In this document: positions 1 through 8,363 of the stretch, piece by piece | Numbering within the stretch: the first letter of the stretch is position 1 | Layout: every line of letters begins with the position of its first letter | Source of the DNA: CAZAYB01 sp964489215 | GTDB taxonomy: Bacteria > Planctomycetota > Phycisphaerae > Sedimentisphaerales > Anaerohalosphaeraceae | Length of the DNA stretch: 15,692 bases | NCBI GenBank assembly: GCA_964489215.1 | Contig: CAZAYB010000042.1 | Location: forward strand, 1 to 15,692 | Reading direction: 5' to 3' | Translations under genes and position numbers: made by a program | The notes under the pieces: model-generated | Databases searched by the model: none | What the model was told of the DNA's origin: nothing | Seen by the model: the letters and a program-made list of their open reading frames with translations, nothing else

Positions 1-647
1 GCGTGGAAGCGGTCGAGAAAACAATCCCACGTTCTGAAAATGGCGTATTTGTTGTGTTTCTGGCAGATATGCTTTCGGAGAAATCGCAGAAGATTGACAA
101 ACTGCATCTTTTCCTTGTTTGTATGCAGCGGGTCAAGGTTGTAATTTACGGCACCGTTGCCAGTGTGAAAAGGGCAGTCAAAGAGATATGTTTCGCCCAC
201 TCGAATTACCAAACCGTCAATGTCGAACTCAGTGAAAATTTCATCAAAAAGAATTTCGTGAATTCGCAATGTCTCGGGCATGTTAATACATATATTTCCC
301 GTTTGAGGATCGCAAATTTTATTTTCGTATTTTGAGACAAGTTTCTTTGGCAGGACAAAAAGGTCTATATGATAAAAAACGCTTAGATTTTTCTTTCGCG
401 CCTTTTGTATATCTTTTTTTATCCGCTTTTTTATTTTCGAAATATATTGCTTTTCCTGCCTTGAATTAAAAAGGTTTTTTTCAATTGTTGAAAAATCAAC
501 CGCGCAGTTTATATACTTAAAAGCCTGGCCGTTATATCCATAGTTTTTGAGCTTGTCCGGCCTGAGAAAAGATGTCTCAAATTCTTCCTCACCGGGATTA
601 TGATGAACCATATCTATTATGAAATCTAATTTCTTTGAAGCAAGCAT
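1..647 (-). CDS. Putative glycosidase-like TIM-barrel protein (5' part, runs off left edge)
   Basis: The minus strand is open from an ATG at 645-647 to the window edge, giving 215 codons and no stop, so the C-terminus is missing. No signal peptide is visible. The protein begins MLASKKLDFIIDMVHHNPGE and continues with alternating strand/helix segments typical of a TIM barrel, such as LSVFYHIDLFVLP (about 88-100) and FDIDGLVIRVGETY (about 141-154). E152 in the VGETY segment sits after a beta-strand, where glycosidases often hold a catalytic acid. It resembles uncharacterised proteins of polysaccharide-degrading bacteria, but I cannot assign a GH family. The upstream Shine-Dalgarno is weak (TAAGG, about 9 nt before the ATG). 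It lies downstream of the terminator at 748-787, so it probably has its own promoter. Reality of the gene is well supported by its length and protein-like composition; the function is inference. Confidence 0.75.
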   Translation of the reverse strand, partial: MLASKKLDFIIDMVHHNPGEEEFETSFLRPDKLKNYGYNGQAFKYINCAVDFSTIEKNLFNSRQEKQYISKIKKRIKKDIQKARKKNLSVFYHIDLFVLPKKLVSKYENKICDPQTGNICINMPETLRIHEILFDEIFTEFDIDGLVIRVGETYLFDCPFHTGNGAVNYNLDPLHTNKEKMQFVNLLRFLRKHICQKHNKYAIFRTWDCFLDRFH

Positions 648-673
648 CTAAACAGCCTTAAAACATAACATAG

Positions 674-726
674 ACCATAAAAAACCATTTTGTTATCGAG
701 TGAGAATGTTTTTTATACCATAAAAA
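674..726. repeat. Direct repeat ACCATAAAAA, two copies
   Basis: ACCATAAAAA occurs at 674-683 and again at 717-726, so the copies start 43 nt apart, about four helical turns. They lie between the terminator at 748-787 and the start of the leftmost gene, so they could be a regulatory pair. In such AT-rich DNA chance is also likely. Confidence 0.25.
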
Positions 727-747
727 GCAAAATTTATCATACTTAAT

Positions 748-787
748 AAAAAGGGACAGGCAAGTTAAATATCAGACCTGCCTGTCC
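748..787 (-). terminator. Rho-independent terminator of the minus-strand block
   Basis: A perfect 9-bp inverted repeat, GGACAGGCA (754-762) and TGCCTGTCC (779-787), encloses a 16-nt loop. Read on the minus strand the stem is followed directly by CTTTTTATT, the U-run expected of an intrinsic terminator. It begins 32 nt after the stop codon of the PEP-CTERM gene and separates it from the leftmost gene. Confidence 0.85.
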
Positions 788-819
788 GGGGATTCGCCAA
801 AAATCGACAACGTTTAGGG

Positions 820-1710
820 CTATGCTTTTTTAGTTCTCCTTCTAAGAGCTAAACCGCCCATAGAAAGAAGTATTATTGTAGTAGGTTCGGGAACGCCAGT
901 TACAGCTTCCTGCCATGTTGTTGCTACGACAACGTCATCAACATAATACAGGTCGCCTGCGTCCAGGGTGCGTCCCAGAAGACCGACCCACCCGAGTTCA
1001 GTCGGATAGTAGCCGCCGATTATAGAGGATGAATATGTTCCGCTCTCGATGTTTTTATCTGTTGGGTCGAGATACATTGTATAACGGCTGAAAGACGTTC
1101 TGGTTTCATGTTTGAACGCTTTTATTACAACCATATGAACATCACTGCCAGGTGAATAACTGTCAGGGCCAAAAGCGTTTGATTGTCCGTCTGTTTTAAG
1201 ATACCAATCGGCACCGGCAGTCAGGTTTGAACCGCCCCGAAGTTTTGCCCACCAGGGGTTGCCGCTTTTATCTCTTTCCGCAGTTAGGCTGACAAGACAG
1301 CGGTCTCCGCCTTCAGCGCCGCCATTTTGAGCATAGTTCATGATAAAACGATAGTAAACAGCTTCATCACTGCCCGAGCCGGCACCAATCGTAGAAGTAA
1401 GTTGTCTGCTTGCTGAAAAATCTATATCGTTACCAGTTGAGCTGAATTGAACAGCATTGCTTCCGCCGTTGACCGTAAAGTTAGAGCCTGAATAGCTCAT
1501 GTTTTTTTCGACGACGGTGGTAAAATCAGAAGCCGTGCCCGAAGCGGACTGGGCATCCCATGTGCCCTGGAACCCGGTGCCTCCGGATTGTCCCGCAAGA
1601 GCGCCGAGGTTATTATCTTCAAAGCCGGCAGCAGCAATAATATCCGCACTTAGGTTTGCACAAATAAATCCGATTGCTACACAAATTACTAAAACTGTTT
1701 TTTTTAACAT
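820..1710 (-). CDS. PEP-CTERM sorted surface protein
   Basis: A 296-residue exported protein. The N-terminus has a Sec signal peptide (MLKKTVLVICVAIGFICANLSA). The C-terminus (about 273-296) is a textbook PEP-CTERM tail: VPEPTT, a hydrophobic segment (IILLSMGGLAL) and the basic end RRRTKKA. In known systems this tail is processed by an exosortase and the protein is delivered to the cell surface. The middle (about 25-265) is rich in Gly, Ser, Asn and aromatic residues and looks like an all-beta, possibly lectin-like sandwich, but I recognise no specific domain. The start was set at 1710 because a GGAGG lies 8 nt upstream; the in-frame ATG at 1723-1725 overlaps that GGAGG and would have no ribosome site. 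It is the last gene before the terminator at 748-787 and follows the beta-helix/dockerin gene by 151 nt. A structural or carbohydrate-binding role is inferred. Confidence 0.85.
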   Translation of the reverse strand: MLKKTVLVICVAIGFICANLSADIIAAAGFEDNNLGALAGQSGGTGFQGTWDAQSASGTASDFTTVVEKNMSYSGSNFTVNGGSNAVQFSSTGNDIDFSASRQLTSTIGAGSGSDEAVYYRFIMNYAQNGGAEGGDRCLVSLTAERDKSGNPWWAKLRGGSNLTAGADWYLKTDGQSNAFGPDSYSPGSDVHMVVIKAFKHETRTSFSRYTMYLDPTDKNIESGTYSSSIIGGYYPTELGWVGLLGRTLDAGDLYYVDDVVVATTWQEAVTGVPEPTTIILLSMGGLALRRRTKKA

Positions 1711-1718
1711 CTTAAAAT

Positions 1719-1723
1719 CCTCC
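1719..1723 (-). promoter_or_regulatory. Shine-Dalgarno that decides the PEP-CTERM start
   Basis: GGAGG on the minus strand, 8 nt before the ATG at 1708-1710. The alternative upstream ATG (1723-1725) is part of the same ATGGAGG string, so it cannot use this site. Confidence 0.75.
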
Positions 1724-1861
1724 ATACTGAAAATTAATAAAAAATTAAACTGACATGCTGGGTCATTAACGTTACAAATTTTGTTCTATACTCCCTCCTC
1801 TCTCTGATAATGGAAACTTTCTATAATTTTCACAAATCTACAGTTACTGACATTTTTTATG

Positions 1862-4723
1862 TTATTGTCTCTGGCTTTCTGCTGGGCCCGTTCCGCTGGG
1901 AACATAGCCGGAGTCGGTGGTTATTACTATTTTATCGACCCTTGCGCCGTCTTCGCGCATCCAGAGATTGAATGTATATGTCCCGGTTGCCGATATGTTA
2001 AAAGTTGCTGTAGCTCCGTTTGCCATGTTGCTCCAGCCCCAGTTGCCGATTTCTTCATTGATATCAAATCGATGTCCTGTAGAAACGGGTGTTGAGTCAA
2101 TGCCGAAATGGACAGAGTCATCGCTTCCGCTGTCTCCTCCACCGCGAATCCAGACATAATGTGTGCCCGTTTTAACAAACCCGATCATATAGTTCATCAC
2201 CGGACTTGCGGTATCATAGCCGGTATCATTATTGACCCCGGTATTGGGCAAAGCAGACATAGCGCCGTTACCCGAATAACCTGTGGGTGAGTTTATGAAC
2301 TGCCATTGCGTAGCGGAAGTGCCGGTCGCTTTTGAGTTATAATTCTCGGCTTCGATCGAAACTATTCCCTGAGTGCTGCTATCCTGCATAAAAGTTCCGG
2401 TTACCGGCGGCTGCCAGTTTAAAGACATATCGGAAAAATCAAGATAATCCACGGAATCATCACAGCTAAAATCAGCGGACAAACCGTAGCTTGTTAAGAG
2501 CCATTGTTGGGCAAAATCGACCAGGTCGTCTATGTCAACATCACTGTCGCCGTCAATGTCCGGATTTCTTTTCTGGAATATAGTGTAGTTTTCACTTGTC
2601 GTAAAACTCGGGTCCATTCCACTTTTAAATGCTTTTGCTTTTACCGTTGTGTCGGAATTTATATGAACCGCGGAGGAATAAAGATACGAATTGGCACCTG
2701 ACTCGACCGGCTCACTCGAGTCGAGCGTGTACCATATATCGGCGCCGGTTGTGGAGGTCTGCATTGTAATATCTTCATAGCACTGATACTGTCCTCCGGC
2801 CGGGGTCAAAACGGGTTTAGCCGTTCTATTACCGGAATAGGAAACAGCAATAACAAAATCCCTTACGTCCCATCTTGTGGTGCCGTCAGGTGCGTTCGCA
2901 AATTCAAATACAACCGTGTTTTGTCCGTCGTTTAAAATATTCAAATCGATATCACGGGCATCACTGTGTGGTCCGTCCGGGGCTATGGCGTAACAGGGTA
3001 TATCCACCAAATTCCCGTTAATATACATTTTCGCTTCGGTCTGGTCATCAATGTCAAATGCTTCGAAATACAGATTTGCCGTCGTTGCGCCATTTAGATC
3101 AAGGTTGAAATATTTAGTTACCGTTGTTCCCACCGGAGAATTGATCTGGAAGGGAAGCCCCGTAATCGTCTGGTGGTCCGTATTTTCTGTATCAACCACA
3201 TTTAAGGTAATCGAATGATAGTTTTTCTTTCCGTGATTATCCAAAACCTCAACCGATACTTTATGTTCGCCAAGCGTTACCGTGTCATGCATCCATATAG
3301 CTTCATAAGGTGATGCAGTGTCTTCGGCGATAATAACATCGTCAATTCTGAAAGTAACTGTATCGATGCTGCCGTCCGAATCAGAGGCCGATGCGGTAAG
3401 GGTGACCTCTGTTGCAACAGGGATATTCTGGCCGTCTGTGTGGCTGGTGATTGATACCGCAGGCGGTGTGTTTACGAAGTCGGTAAGTGCCGAACCTGAG
3501 CCGTTGATTCTGTTGTCTTCTACAAAACGCGGATCATAAATCGTAAATCCATGGGAATATACAAAGGTTGTGCAATTGACATCGTTTCCACGAACCTGAT
3601 ATTTGCCGAGTTTGCCGTAGTTGTGGCACGATGAGTATTCGGGGCAGTTAAATTCCCTTGAATTTACCTCATAAAACACTCCGCAGCTGTTTACTGTATT
3701 GTCGAGAATTCTATTATACAGCCCCTCATAAAAAAGGTCGTGCCATCTTTGTGAACATCTGTCCGTTGAGTAGATAAATCTTTGACTGCTTCCAAGCTGC
3801 ACATTGTCCTTGATAAGAATATTTCCTCCCTGATTTATATCAATACAATCCTCCGGCACACCGTCAAAAATATTTCCCACAATCACATTGTACTGGGCGT
3901 TTCTTTTCTCGTTCCACTGCCAATGCCCGTCATCATTGAAATCCTCCGAGAAATCATCATTTGTAAGTAGAAGTATGCCGTGGTAACATCCCGACTCGAA
4001 TTCACAGTTTACGAATCCTCCGCCGTGCAGTCCGTCGAGATAAGAACCGTTATATTGTGTGCCCACAAAATGACAGTCGAGAAACCATACGTTTTCAAGT
4101 TTTTCATGGCCGTTTATCATGCCAGGATGATGTTCGCCCACATAGCTGAAGTTCTGCCATGTACAGCCCCTGAATACAATTCCCCTGACAACTTTCATAA
4201 AGTGTGAATCTCTCTGGGACCCGCCGCCATCGAAAGTTATTCCTTCGATATAAATATTTTTGATCGGGTCCCTGAAGCAGGCAATGCTGCTGGGTTTTCT
4301 GTTGTAAACATCGTAGTTGAACTGATGATAATCGAGAGCCTCGCTGCAGGGGGCAAAGTATTTTTCAGAGGTAACATTTACCGTAGCTGTTCCTGAGGCG
4401 ATGATATGTATGTTGTCTTTTCCGATAACGGAGAAATTCGAATAACTCCCCGAAGCGAGATAAATGGTTACTCCTGACGCTCCGGCTGCGTCAATTTCAT
4501 TTTGGATGCTTTGTCCGGAAGTAAGATTTACCGTTGTTGTCGGATGAGAAACGGTCATATCGTAATTTGGTCCTTCTGCATTGAAAGGGTGCTCATGCCA
4601 CCACTGCTCGACGTCCTCGGTGTAATCAGGAAGCAAATCAGCGTGCCATCCGCAAATAGCCGATGAGTTCATAAATAAAACTATAACCCCAATAATAGTA
4701 AGTAATTTTGATTTCCTTTTCAT
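1862..4723 (-). CDS. Exported right-handed beta-helix protein with Ig-like, chitobiase-like, dockerin and CBM-like domains
   Basis: A 953-residue secreted multidomain protein. Order: signal peptide (about 1-24); entry segment DVEQWWHEHPFNAEGPNY (37-54); right-handed parallel beta-helix (about 65-415) with many short strands and Asn/Gly turns; Ig-like domain starting PPAVSI (about 418-510); beta-sandwich of unknown type (about 515-632); chitobiase/FN3-like domain with IWYTLDSSEP (about 634-715); dockerin-like repeat with DIDGDSDVDIDDL and ADFSCDDSVDYLDF (about 720-770); C-terminal CBM6/GH115-C-like sandwich opening IVSIEAENYNS and ending with DKIVITTDSGYVPSG (about 785-945). It probably binds or cleaves a polysaccharide outside the cell. 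The helix resembles polysaccharide lyases, but I cannot name a family or prove a catalytic residue; DGLH (230-233) is a candidate because it recurs in the homologue at 13119-15383. The start at 4723 has AGGAAGGG upstream. It follows the regulator gene by 44 nt, so co-transcription is likely. Confidence 0.85.
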   Translation of the reverse strand: MKRKSKLLTIIGVIVLFMNSSAICGWHADLLPDYTEDVEQWWHEHPFNAEGPNYDMTVSHPTTTVNLTSGQSIQNEIDAAGASGVTIYLASGSYSNFSVIGKDNIHIIASGTATVNVTSEKYFAPCSEALDYHQFNYDVYNRKPSSIACFRDPIKNIYIEGITFDGGGSQRDSHFMKVVRGIVFRGCTWQNFSYVGEHHPGMINGHEKLENVWFLDCHFVGTQYNGSYLDGLHGGGFVNCEFESGCYHGILLLTNDDFSEDFNDDGHWQWNEKRNAQYNVIVGNIFDGVPEDCIDINQGGNILIKDNVQLGSSQRFIYSTDRCSQRWHDLFYEGLYNRILDNTVNSCGVFYEVNSREFNCPEYSSCHNYGKLGKYQVRGNDVNCTTFVYSHGFTIYDPRFVEDNRINGSGSALTDFVNTPPAVSITSHTDGQNIPVATEVTLTASASDSDGSIDTVTFRIDDVIIAEDTASPYEAIWMHDTVTLGEHKVSVEVLDNHGKKNYHSITLNVVDTENTDHQTITGLPFQINSPVGTTVTKYFNLDLNGATTANLYFEAFDIDDQTEAKMYINGNLVDIPCYAIAPDGPHSDARDIDLNILNDGQNTVVFEFANAPDGTTRWDVRDFVIAVSYSGNRTAKPVLTPAGGQYQCYEDITMQTSTTGADIWYTLDSSEPVESGANSYLYSSAVHINSDTTVKAKAFKSGMDPSFTTSENYTIFQKRNPDIDGDSDVDIDDLVDFAQQWLLTSYGLSADFSCDDSVDYLDFSDMSLNWQPPVTGTFMQDSSTQGIVSIEAENYNSKATGTSATQWQFINSPTGYSGNGAMSALPNTGVNNDTGYDTASPVMNYMIGFVKTGTHYVWIRGGGDSGSDDSVHFGIDSTPVSTGHRFDINEEIGNWGWSNMANGATATFNISATGTYTFNLWMREDGARVDKIVITTDSGYVPSGTGPAESQRQ

Positions 4724-4726
4724 ATA

Positions 4727-4734
4727 CCCTTCCT
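4727..4734 (-). promoter_or_regulatory. Shine-Dalgarno of the beta-helix/dockerin gene
   Basis: AGGAAGGG on the minus strand, with its GGA core 7 nt before the ATG at 4721-4723. It selects MKRKSKLL as the N-terminus, directly followed by a hydrophobic signal core, over an in-frame ATG 30 nt upstream that would bury the signal peptide. Confidence 0.65.
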
Positions 4735-4767
4735 TTCTTTCTTTGATAAACAATTTAATCAGATTAT

Positions 4768-5940
4768 TTAAGAATCTGTTTCTCCTTTCCTCCAGCGAGC
4801 GAGAATATTGAGGTTTTCCATTTCACTGCTTGCGTTTTGCATAAGCCACAAAAGATTGTCAACAAGCGTTTTGCCGAAATATTCAGGGTTAAATTCAAAC
4901 CTGCTCCAGTTATAACCCTGGGGCAGCGGAATACCCTTGTTACTCAATATTATTATCCCTATATCCCTGCCGGGCACCATATTATGTTTTTCCAGACTTT
5001 GAGTAATACCTGGCATAAGATTATCATCCGAAACGATAACGCATTGAGGCCTTTGGGATGATTCTATAACATCATCCATCACCTTGATCGAGTCTTTAAG
5101 GTCCAGCGGTCTTGATTTGACAAGATTGACGCTGCGATAATCCAAATCGCATCTGTCCAGTGCCTTTTCATAAGCAAAAGTGTCATATCTGCCGTAAAGT
5201 CGTGAGGAACTTTCTATGCCGATTAGTGAAATTTTCCTAAACCCTTTTTCGTAAAACTTCACTACCGCTTTTTCAACAGCGTCAGCGGTGTCAATCATTA
5301 CGATCGGTTCATGTCCAACAACCAGACGGCCGGCAAGAAAATAAAGTACAGGAGCGTTAATTGACTTGATTATTTCAAGTTCAGGTCCCCCGTATTGCCC
5401 GTTTACAAGAAAGCCCTCGCATTCTGTGTTTGAAATAAATGAATCTAAAAGACGAAGGTTTTCATTTTCGTTTTTTTGTGTATCCACAAAATGGGTGCTC
5501 AAACTGTGTCCGTATTTACCGGTCTCATTTGCGATTGACTGTAGAATTTGATTCATCAGGGGATTGTTTGATCTTGTAACGCCGACAATTCCCAATTTGA
5601 GACCTATTTGTGTGAGCTTGGATTTGTGTGTTATTTTTTCGTGTTTGAGGGAAATATTTTTAAATATTTTTTTTGCCGCTGCCTCCATATAAGGGGCCTT
5701 ATCCTGAAGATCAATTATTGGGGAAGTTGGAACCCTTCGCACATAGGTGCCGCTGCCGTGACGCCGTAAGATTATCCCTTTTTTTTCTAACTGAGTTAAA
5801 CTTGTTTTAACCAGGGAATGGCTCAAATTAAACTCTTTGGACAGCGCCCGATAAGATTTGACTTTCAGGCCGGCAGCCGAAGGCGGCTGGCTGAGCGCAT
5901 ATTCAAGAAAAGATGTAAATTGTTCACTGCTTTTTAACAT
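4768..5940 (-). CDS. GntR/LacI-type transcriptional regulator (AraR-like architecture)
   Basis: A 390-residue regulator with two parts. Residues about 8-70 form a GntR-type winged helix: KSYRALSKEFNLSHSLVKTS is the helix-turn-helix and RRHGSGTYVRR the wing. Residues about 118-385 resemble the periplasmic-binding-protein fold of LacI/GalR regulators, with LGIVGVTRSNNPLMNQILQS at its start and CVIVSDDNLMPGI near its end. This combination is that of AraR, which responds to a sugar ligand. The ligand here is unknown, but the surrounding glycosidases make a sugar released by them the natural candidate. The start at 5940 is preferred: GAGGTG sits 6 nt upstream, while the alternative ATG at 5959-5961 has no ribosome site and lies upstream of the predicted transcription start. 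Palindromes at 6004-6033 upstream of its promoter are likely targets, suggesting autoregulation. Confidence 0.9.
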   Translation of the reverse strand: MLKSSEQFTSFLEYALSQPPSAAGLKVKSYRALSKEFNLSHSLVKTSLTQLEKKGIILRRHGSGTYVRRVPTSPIIDLQDKAPYMEAAAKKIFKNISLKHEKITHKSKLTQIGLKLGIVGVTRSNNPLMNQILQSIANETGKYGHSLSTHFVDTQKNENENLRLLDSFISNTECEGFLVNGQYGGPELEIIKSINAPVLYFLAGRLVVGHEPIVMIDTADAVEKAVVKFYEKGFRKISLIGIESSSRLYGRYDTFAYEKALDRCDLDYRSVNLVKSRPLDLKDSIKVMDDVIESSQRPQCVIVSDDNLMPGITQSLEKHNMVPGRDIGIIILSNKGIPLPQGYNWSRFEFNPEYFGKTLVDNLLWLMQNASSEMENLNILARWRKGETDS

Positions 5941-5946
5941 AACAAA

Positions 5947-5952
5947 CACCTC
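5947..5952 (-). promoter_or_regulatory. Shine-Dalgarno that decides the regulator start
   Basis: GAGGTG on the minus strand, 6 nt before the ATG at 5938-5940. No comparable purine run precedes the upstream in-frame ATG at 5959-5961. Confidence 0.7.
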
Positions 5953-5963
5953 GATTTCCATCT

Positions 5964-5992
5964 AAATTAACAATAATAATGCGAAAAGTCAA
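5964..5992 (-). promoter_or_regulatory. Sigma70-like promoter of the regulator gene
   Basis: On the minus strand TTGACT (5987-5992) and TAATTT (5964-5969) are separated by exactly 17 nt, a good match to -35/-10 consensus spacing. Transcription would start near 5957, leaving a leader of about 17 nt before the ATG at 5940. It probably drives the regulator, the beta-helix/dockerin gene and perhaps the PEP-CTERM gene. Confidence 0.6.
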
Positions 5993-6003
5993 AACAATTT
6001 TTA

Positions 6004-6033
6004 AAAGTGATGCAATCACTTTATATAAAGTGA
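6004..6033. promoter_or_regulatory. Overlapping double palindrome, probable operator
   Basis: Two palindromes share a half-site. AAAGTGAT-GCA-ATCACTTT (6004-6022) is a 19-bp inverted repeat, and TCACTTTATATAAAGTGA (6016-6033) is a perfect 18-bp palindrome. The half-site AAAGTGA therefore occurs three times, in alternating orientation. The pair lies 12 to 41 nt upstream of the -35 box of the regulator promoter, in the gap between two minus-strand genes. The regulator next door is the natural candidate to bind here. The position upstream of -35 would suit an activator, or a repressor acting by cooperative binding; no binding is shown. Confidence 0.6.
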
Positions 6034-6106
6034 AATTTTTATTATATAAGATATCGTAAATAAATGACTTGGAAATTAAAAAAATTGCGTTATTTTATTT
6101 CAGAGA

Positions 6107-8260
6107 TTAATTTATCAGTTTAATATGTCTTTTTTTATCGGTACTTTTTAAAGTTCGGCACGTAGGAAAAAATGCACAATTGCGCGGAGCGAGGAGGTTC
6201 TTGTCTTCGCATTCAAGGGTTTTTATGATTTTTGCCTTTGTATCCGTTTCCAGTTTATGATCATTCGGGCTGTGATTTATTACTAAGGTGCCGTTTTCAA
6301 ATTCCACGATCTCAATTTCCCTGCTTCGGCGATGCCCTGGAAACTTCTCTAAGATGAGTTTTTCAACAGGTGTATATTCAAGAAGAGTGAGCGGGTAGTG
6401 ATTTTCCTTGCCGTACTTCGCTGGGGCGGGCTGATGTATATTTGAAGTGTAGGCATAGCCGTAATCAAATCCGAATGAAATCACTTTTGCCTTACCTCTT
6501 TTATTTGACACGATTGCGGGTTTGTCTGTGCTCCGATAAACAGCCTGAATTTCGCCGTTTGGATAAGTCAAAAACAAAGACGAGTCAGTTGTTATATTTT
6601 CCCGCCAGTTTATGGAATCGGGTTCATGTTTTTCTGACGGGATATCAATAAAATGCTGTACTGCGCATGAGGCGGAATGTAAAAGCATTTTATCCTGCTT
6701 GAGGAAATCATTTACAGCACATTCAAAATGCTCATCCGGCATTAGCCGGTACATCGGGTCAGCGGGGAAAATCGCAACCTGGTAGTCATTTAGCTGTCCT
6801 TGTTTAACCTGAGCCGGATGAAGTATGTCGCAGTTTATTCCCAGGTCGGCAAACTGTCTGTACCATCCAAGGAGGTCATGTCTGTATTTCGCGTAAGATA
6901 CCGGATCGTATCCTCCATGGTAAAGAGCGAAAGTTGCCAGCGGAAAAACTATAGCAGCTTTTTTAGTCCTCAATCTTTTTGCGGCTATTTTTCTGAACTT
7001 AGTGAAAAACTCCAGACCTTTTGCGATTGAATATTTTTGAGTATCGGTCCATTTTCCGAAATTTCCTCCGTCATCGAGTCCGTTATAACCATAAAAATAT
7101 AAATCCGTCGCACCTGCGGCCAGGGCGGTCAGTATCATCTCCATAGGGCTGTAAACATTGTAGATGTCATTGTAAAGGTATCTTCCGAGAAAAAGCCCCG
7201 CGATAAAATCTTTAAAGTCTGCGGCGCTTCTTAACATCGCCAACTCCGCAGATACTACATAACTGTTGGGCTGAGAAAAACAGTCAGCGGGCAAGGTTGT
7301 AAAAGACGGTGAATCGAGTGATTTGCCTGCTTCCCAGATATCAACATTTCTTCGAGACGCATCCCAGTACCAGGCGTTTTGGCAGTCATTGAAAAAATAT
7401 TTCCACTGGCTGATAGATGAATAAAGATAAAATCTCGGCTCTTTCTGGCGGAGTTTCGATGCCAGGTCGCAGAACATATTACTCATTACCGACATCTTGT
7501 ATTTCTGGTTATCCGCATATTTCAACAGGACCTGAGTGTTATAAAGATAATCATCATTTTCCGGCACATCCCACCTTGAAGCGGCTTTTTCAGGATGAAC
7601 CCAATATTGCTCAGGAGTAAGTTCATCGATAGAATTAGCGTTTATTTTATACCTGCGATTTATTTGCTCAACAGTGTATTGATTCTCTAACCATTTAAGA
7701 TAATGGTCAATACCGTCGGCGTCAAACGAGGGTGTAAAAACGGGATCATGATAAAAATAGAAAGGTATTTTTTGCTGTTGATTTTCATTGCGAGCCAGAC
7801 ATATAGTATCTTTGGCTAATTTTCTGTGCAAATTCATGCAGTGCTCGACCTGCTTTTTTTGTTGTTTTTGCGCCCAGTGGCGATATCCGGGAATCTTGTT
7901 GCCATGCAAATCAACGGGCTGATCAATATATTCAGGGGGGTTGTCATATACTACTGGGTACAAATTATCGCCTATGTAATATAACGCTAAAAAGCTCACT
8001 TTGAGATTCAATTGTTTGCAAACCTCTATTATTTCAATTTGCCTTTGAACATATTGGCTCGGTTCGTTTCCTTTGAAATAAGCCGTAAAATCACTCCAGA
8101 GTTTAGAATCCAGAATGATGGTGTTCATTCCTATCTTTTTGAGTTCATTTATGCCTTTTTCGCAGGCATCTCTATTGGAAAAATAAGGTTCATAGAAGTT
8201 TCCAAACCAGCAGGCAAAGTGAGGACTCTCAGTATTTTGGGGGCTTTTAATGAAAAGCAT
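6107..8260 (-). CDS. GH42-like glycosidase with beta-galactosidase trimerisation-like domain (divergent)
   Basis: A 717-residue cytoplasmic protein without signal peptide. Residues about 15-430 look like a GH42-type TIM barrel: the start (FGNFYEPYFSNRDACEKGIN), then HYLKWLENQYTVEQINRRYK (186-205), which matches the family's WL..KY.T...LN..W stretch. From about 435 a Rossmann-like part (KKAAIVFP, then VAIFPADP) resembles the trimerisation domain that follows the barrel in GH42. Family enzymes cut terminal beta-galactosides or related sugars. The usual acid/base Asn-Glu before the WL stretch is absent: the segment reads FYFYHDPVFTPSFD (167-180). E339 in VVSAEL could be the nucleophile, but this is uncertain. 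The activity is therefore open: changed specificity, changed mechanism, or loss. The start is supported by GGAGTG 6 nt upstream. It is divergent from the GH38/GH43 pair and lies ahead of the regulator gene on the same strand. Confidence 0.75.
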   Translation of the reverse strand: MLFIKSPQNTESPHFACWFGNFYEPYFSNRDACEKGINELKKIGMNTIILDSKLWSDFTAYFKGNEPSQYVQRQIEIIEVCKQLNLKVSFLALYYIGDNLYPVVYDNPPEYIDQPVDLHGNKIPGYRHWAQKQQKKQVEHCMNLHRKLAKDTICLARNENQQQKIPFYFYHDPVFTPSFDADGIDHYLKWLENQYTVEQINRRYKINANSIDELTPEQYWVHPEKAASRWDVPENDDYLYNTQVLLKYADNQKYKMSVMSNMFCDLASKLRQKEPRFYLYSSISQWKYFFNDCQNAWYWDASRRNVDIWEAGKSLDSPSFTTLPADCFSQPNSYVVSAELAMLRSAADFKDFIAGLFLGRYLYNDIYNVYSPMEMILTALAAGATDLYFYGYNGLDDGGNFGKWTDTQKYSIAKGLEFFTKFRKIAAKRLRTKKAAIVFPLATFALYHGGYDPVSYAKYRHDLLGWYRQFADLGINCDILHPAQVKQGQLNDYQVAIFPADPMYRLMPDEHFECAVNDFLKQDKMLLHSASCAVQHFIDIPSEKHEPDSINWRENITTDSSLFLTYPNGEIQAVYRSTDKPAIVSNKRGKAKVISFGFDYGYAYTSNIHQPAPAKYGKENHYPLTLLEYTPVEKLILEKFPGHRRSREIEIVEFENGTLVINHSPNDHKLETDTKAKIIKTLECEDKNLLAPRNCAFFPTCRTLKSTDKKRHIKLIN

Positions 8261-8363
8261 TATTCACTCCGGAATTTAATTTGTTTTTTTTGTCGGTCAA
8301 AAAATCCTCTCTCGAGCGAATTTTTTTGTAAAAATATTTATTGCTATATTACTAATACCTCTT

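Noticed and set aside
3..335. Plus-strand ORF of 110 codons at the left edge
   Set aside because: It lies antisense to the better supported minus-strand frame 1-647 and has no recognisable protein features or ribosome site.
1791..1806. Purine run GAGAGAGGAGGGAG on the minus strand, like a strong ribosome site
   Set aside because: No usable start codon follows at proper spacing; the frames close at once, so no leader peptide can be supported.
4760..4778. Inverted repeat CAGATT/AATCTG around the regulator stop codon
   Set aside because: Only 6 bp, AT-rich, without a U-run; too weak for a terminator, and read-through into the next gene is more likely.
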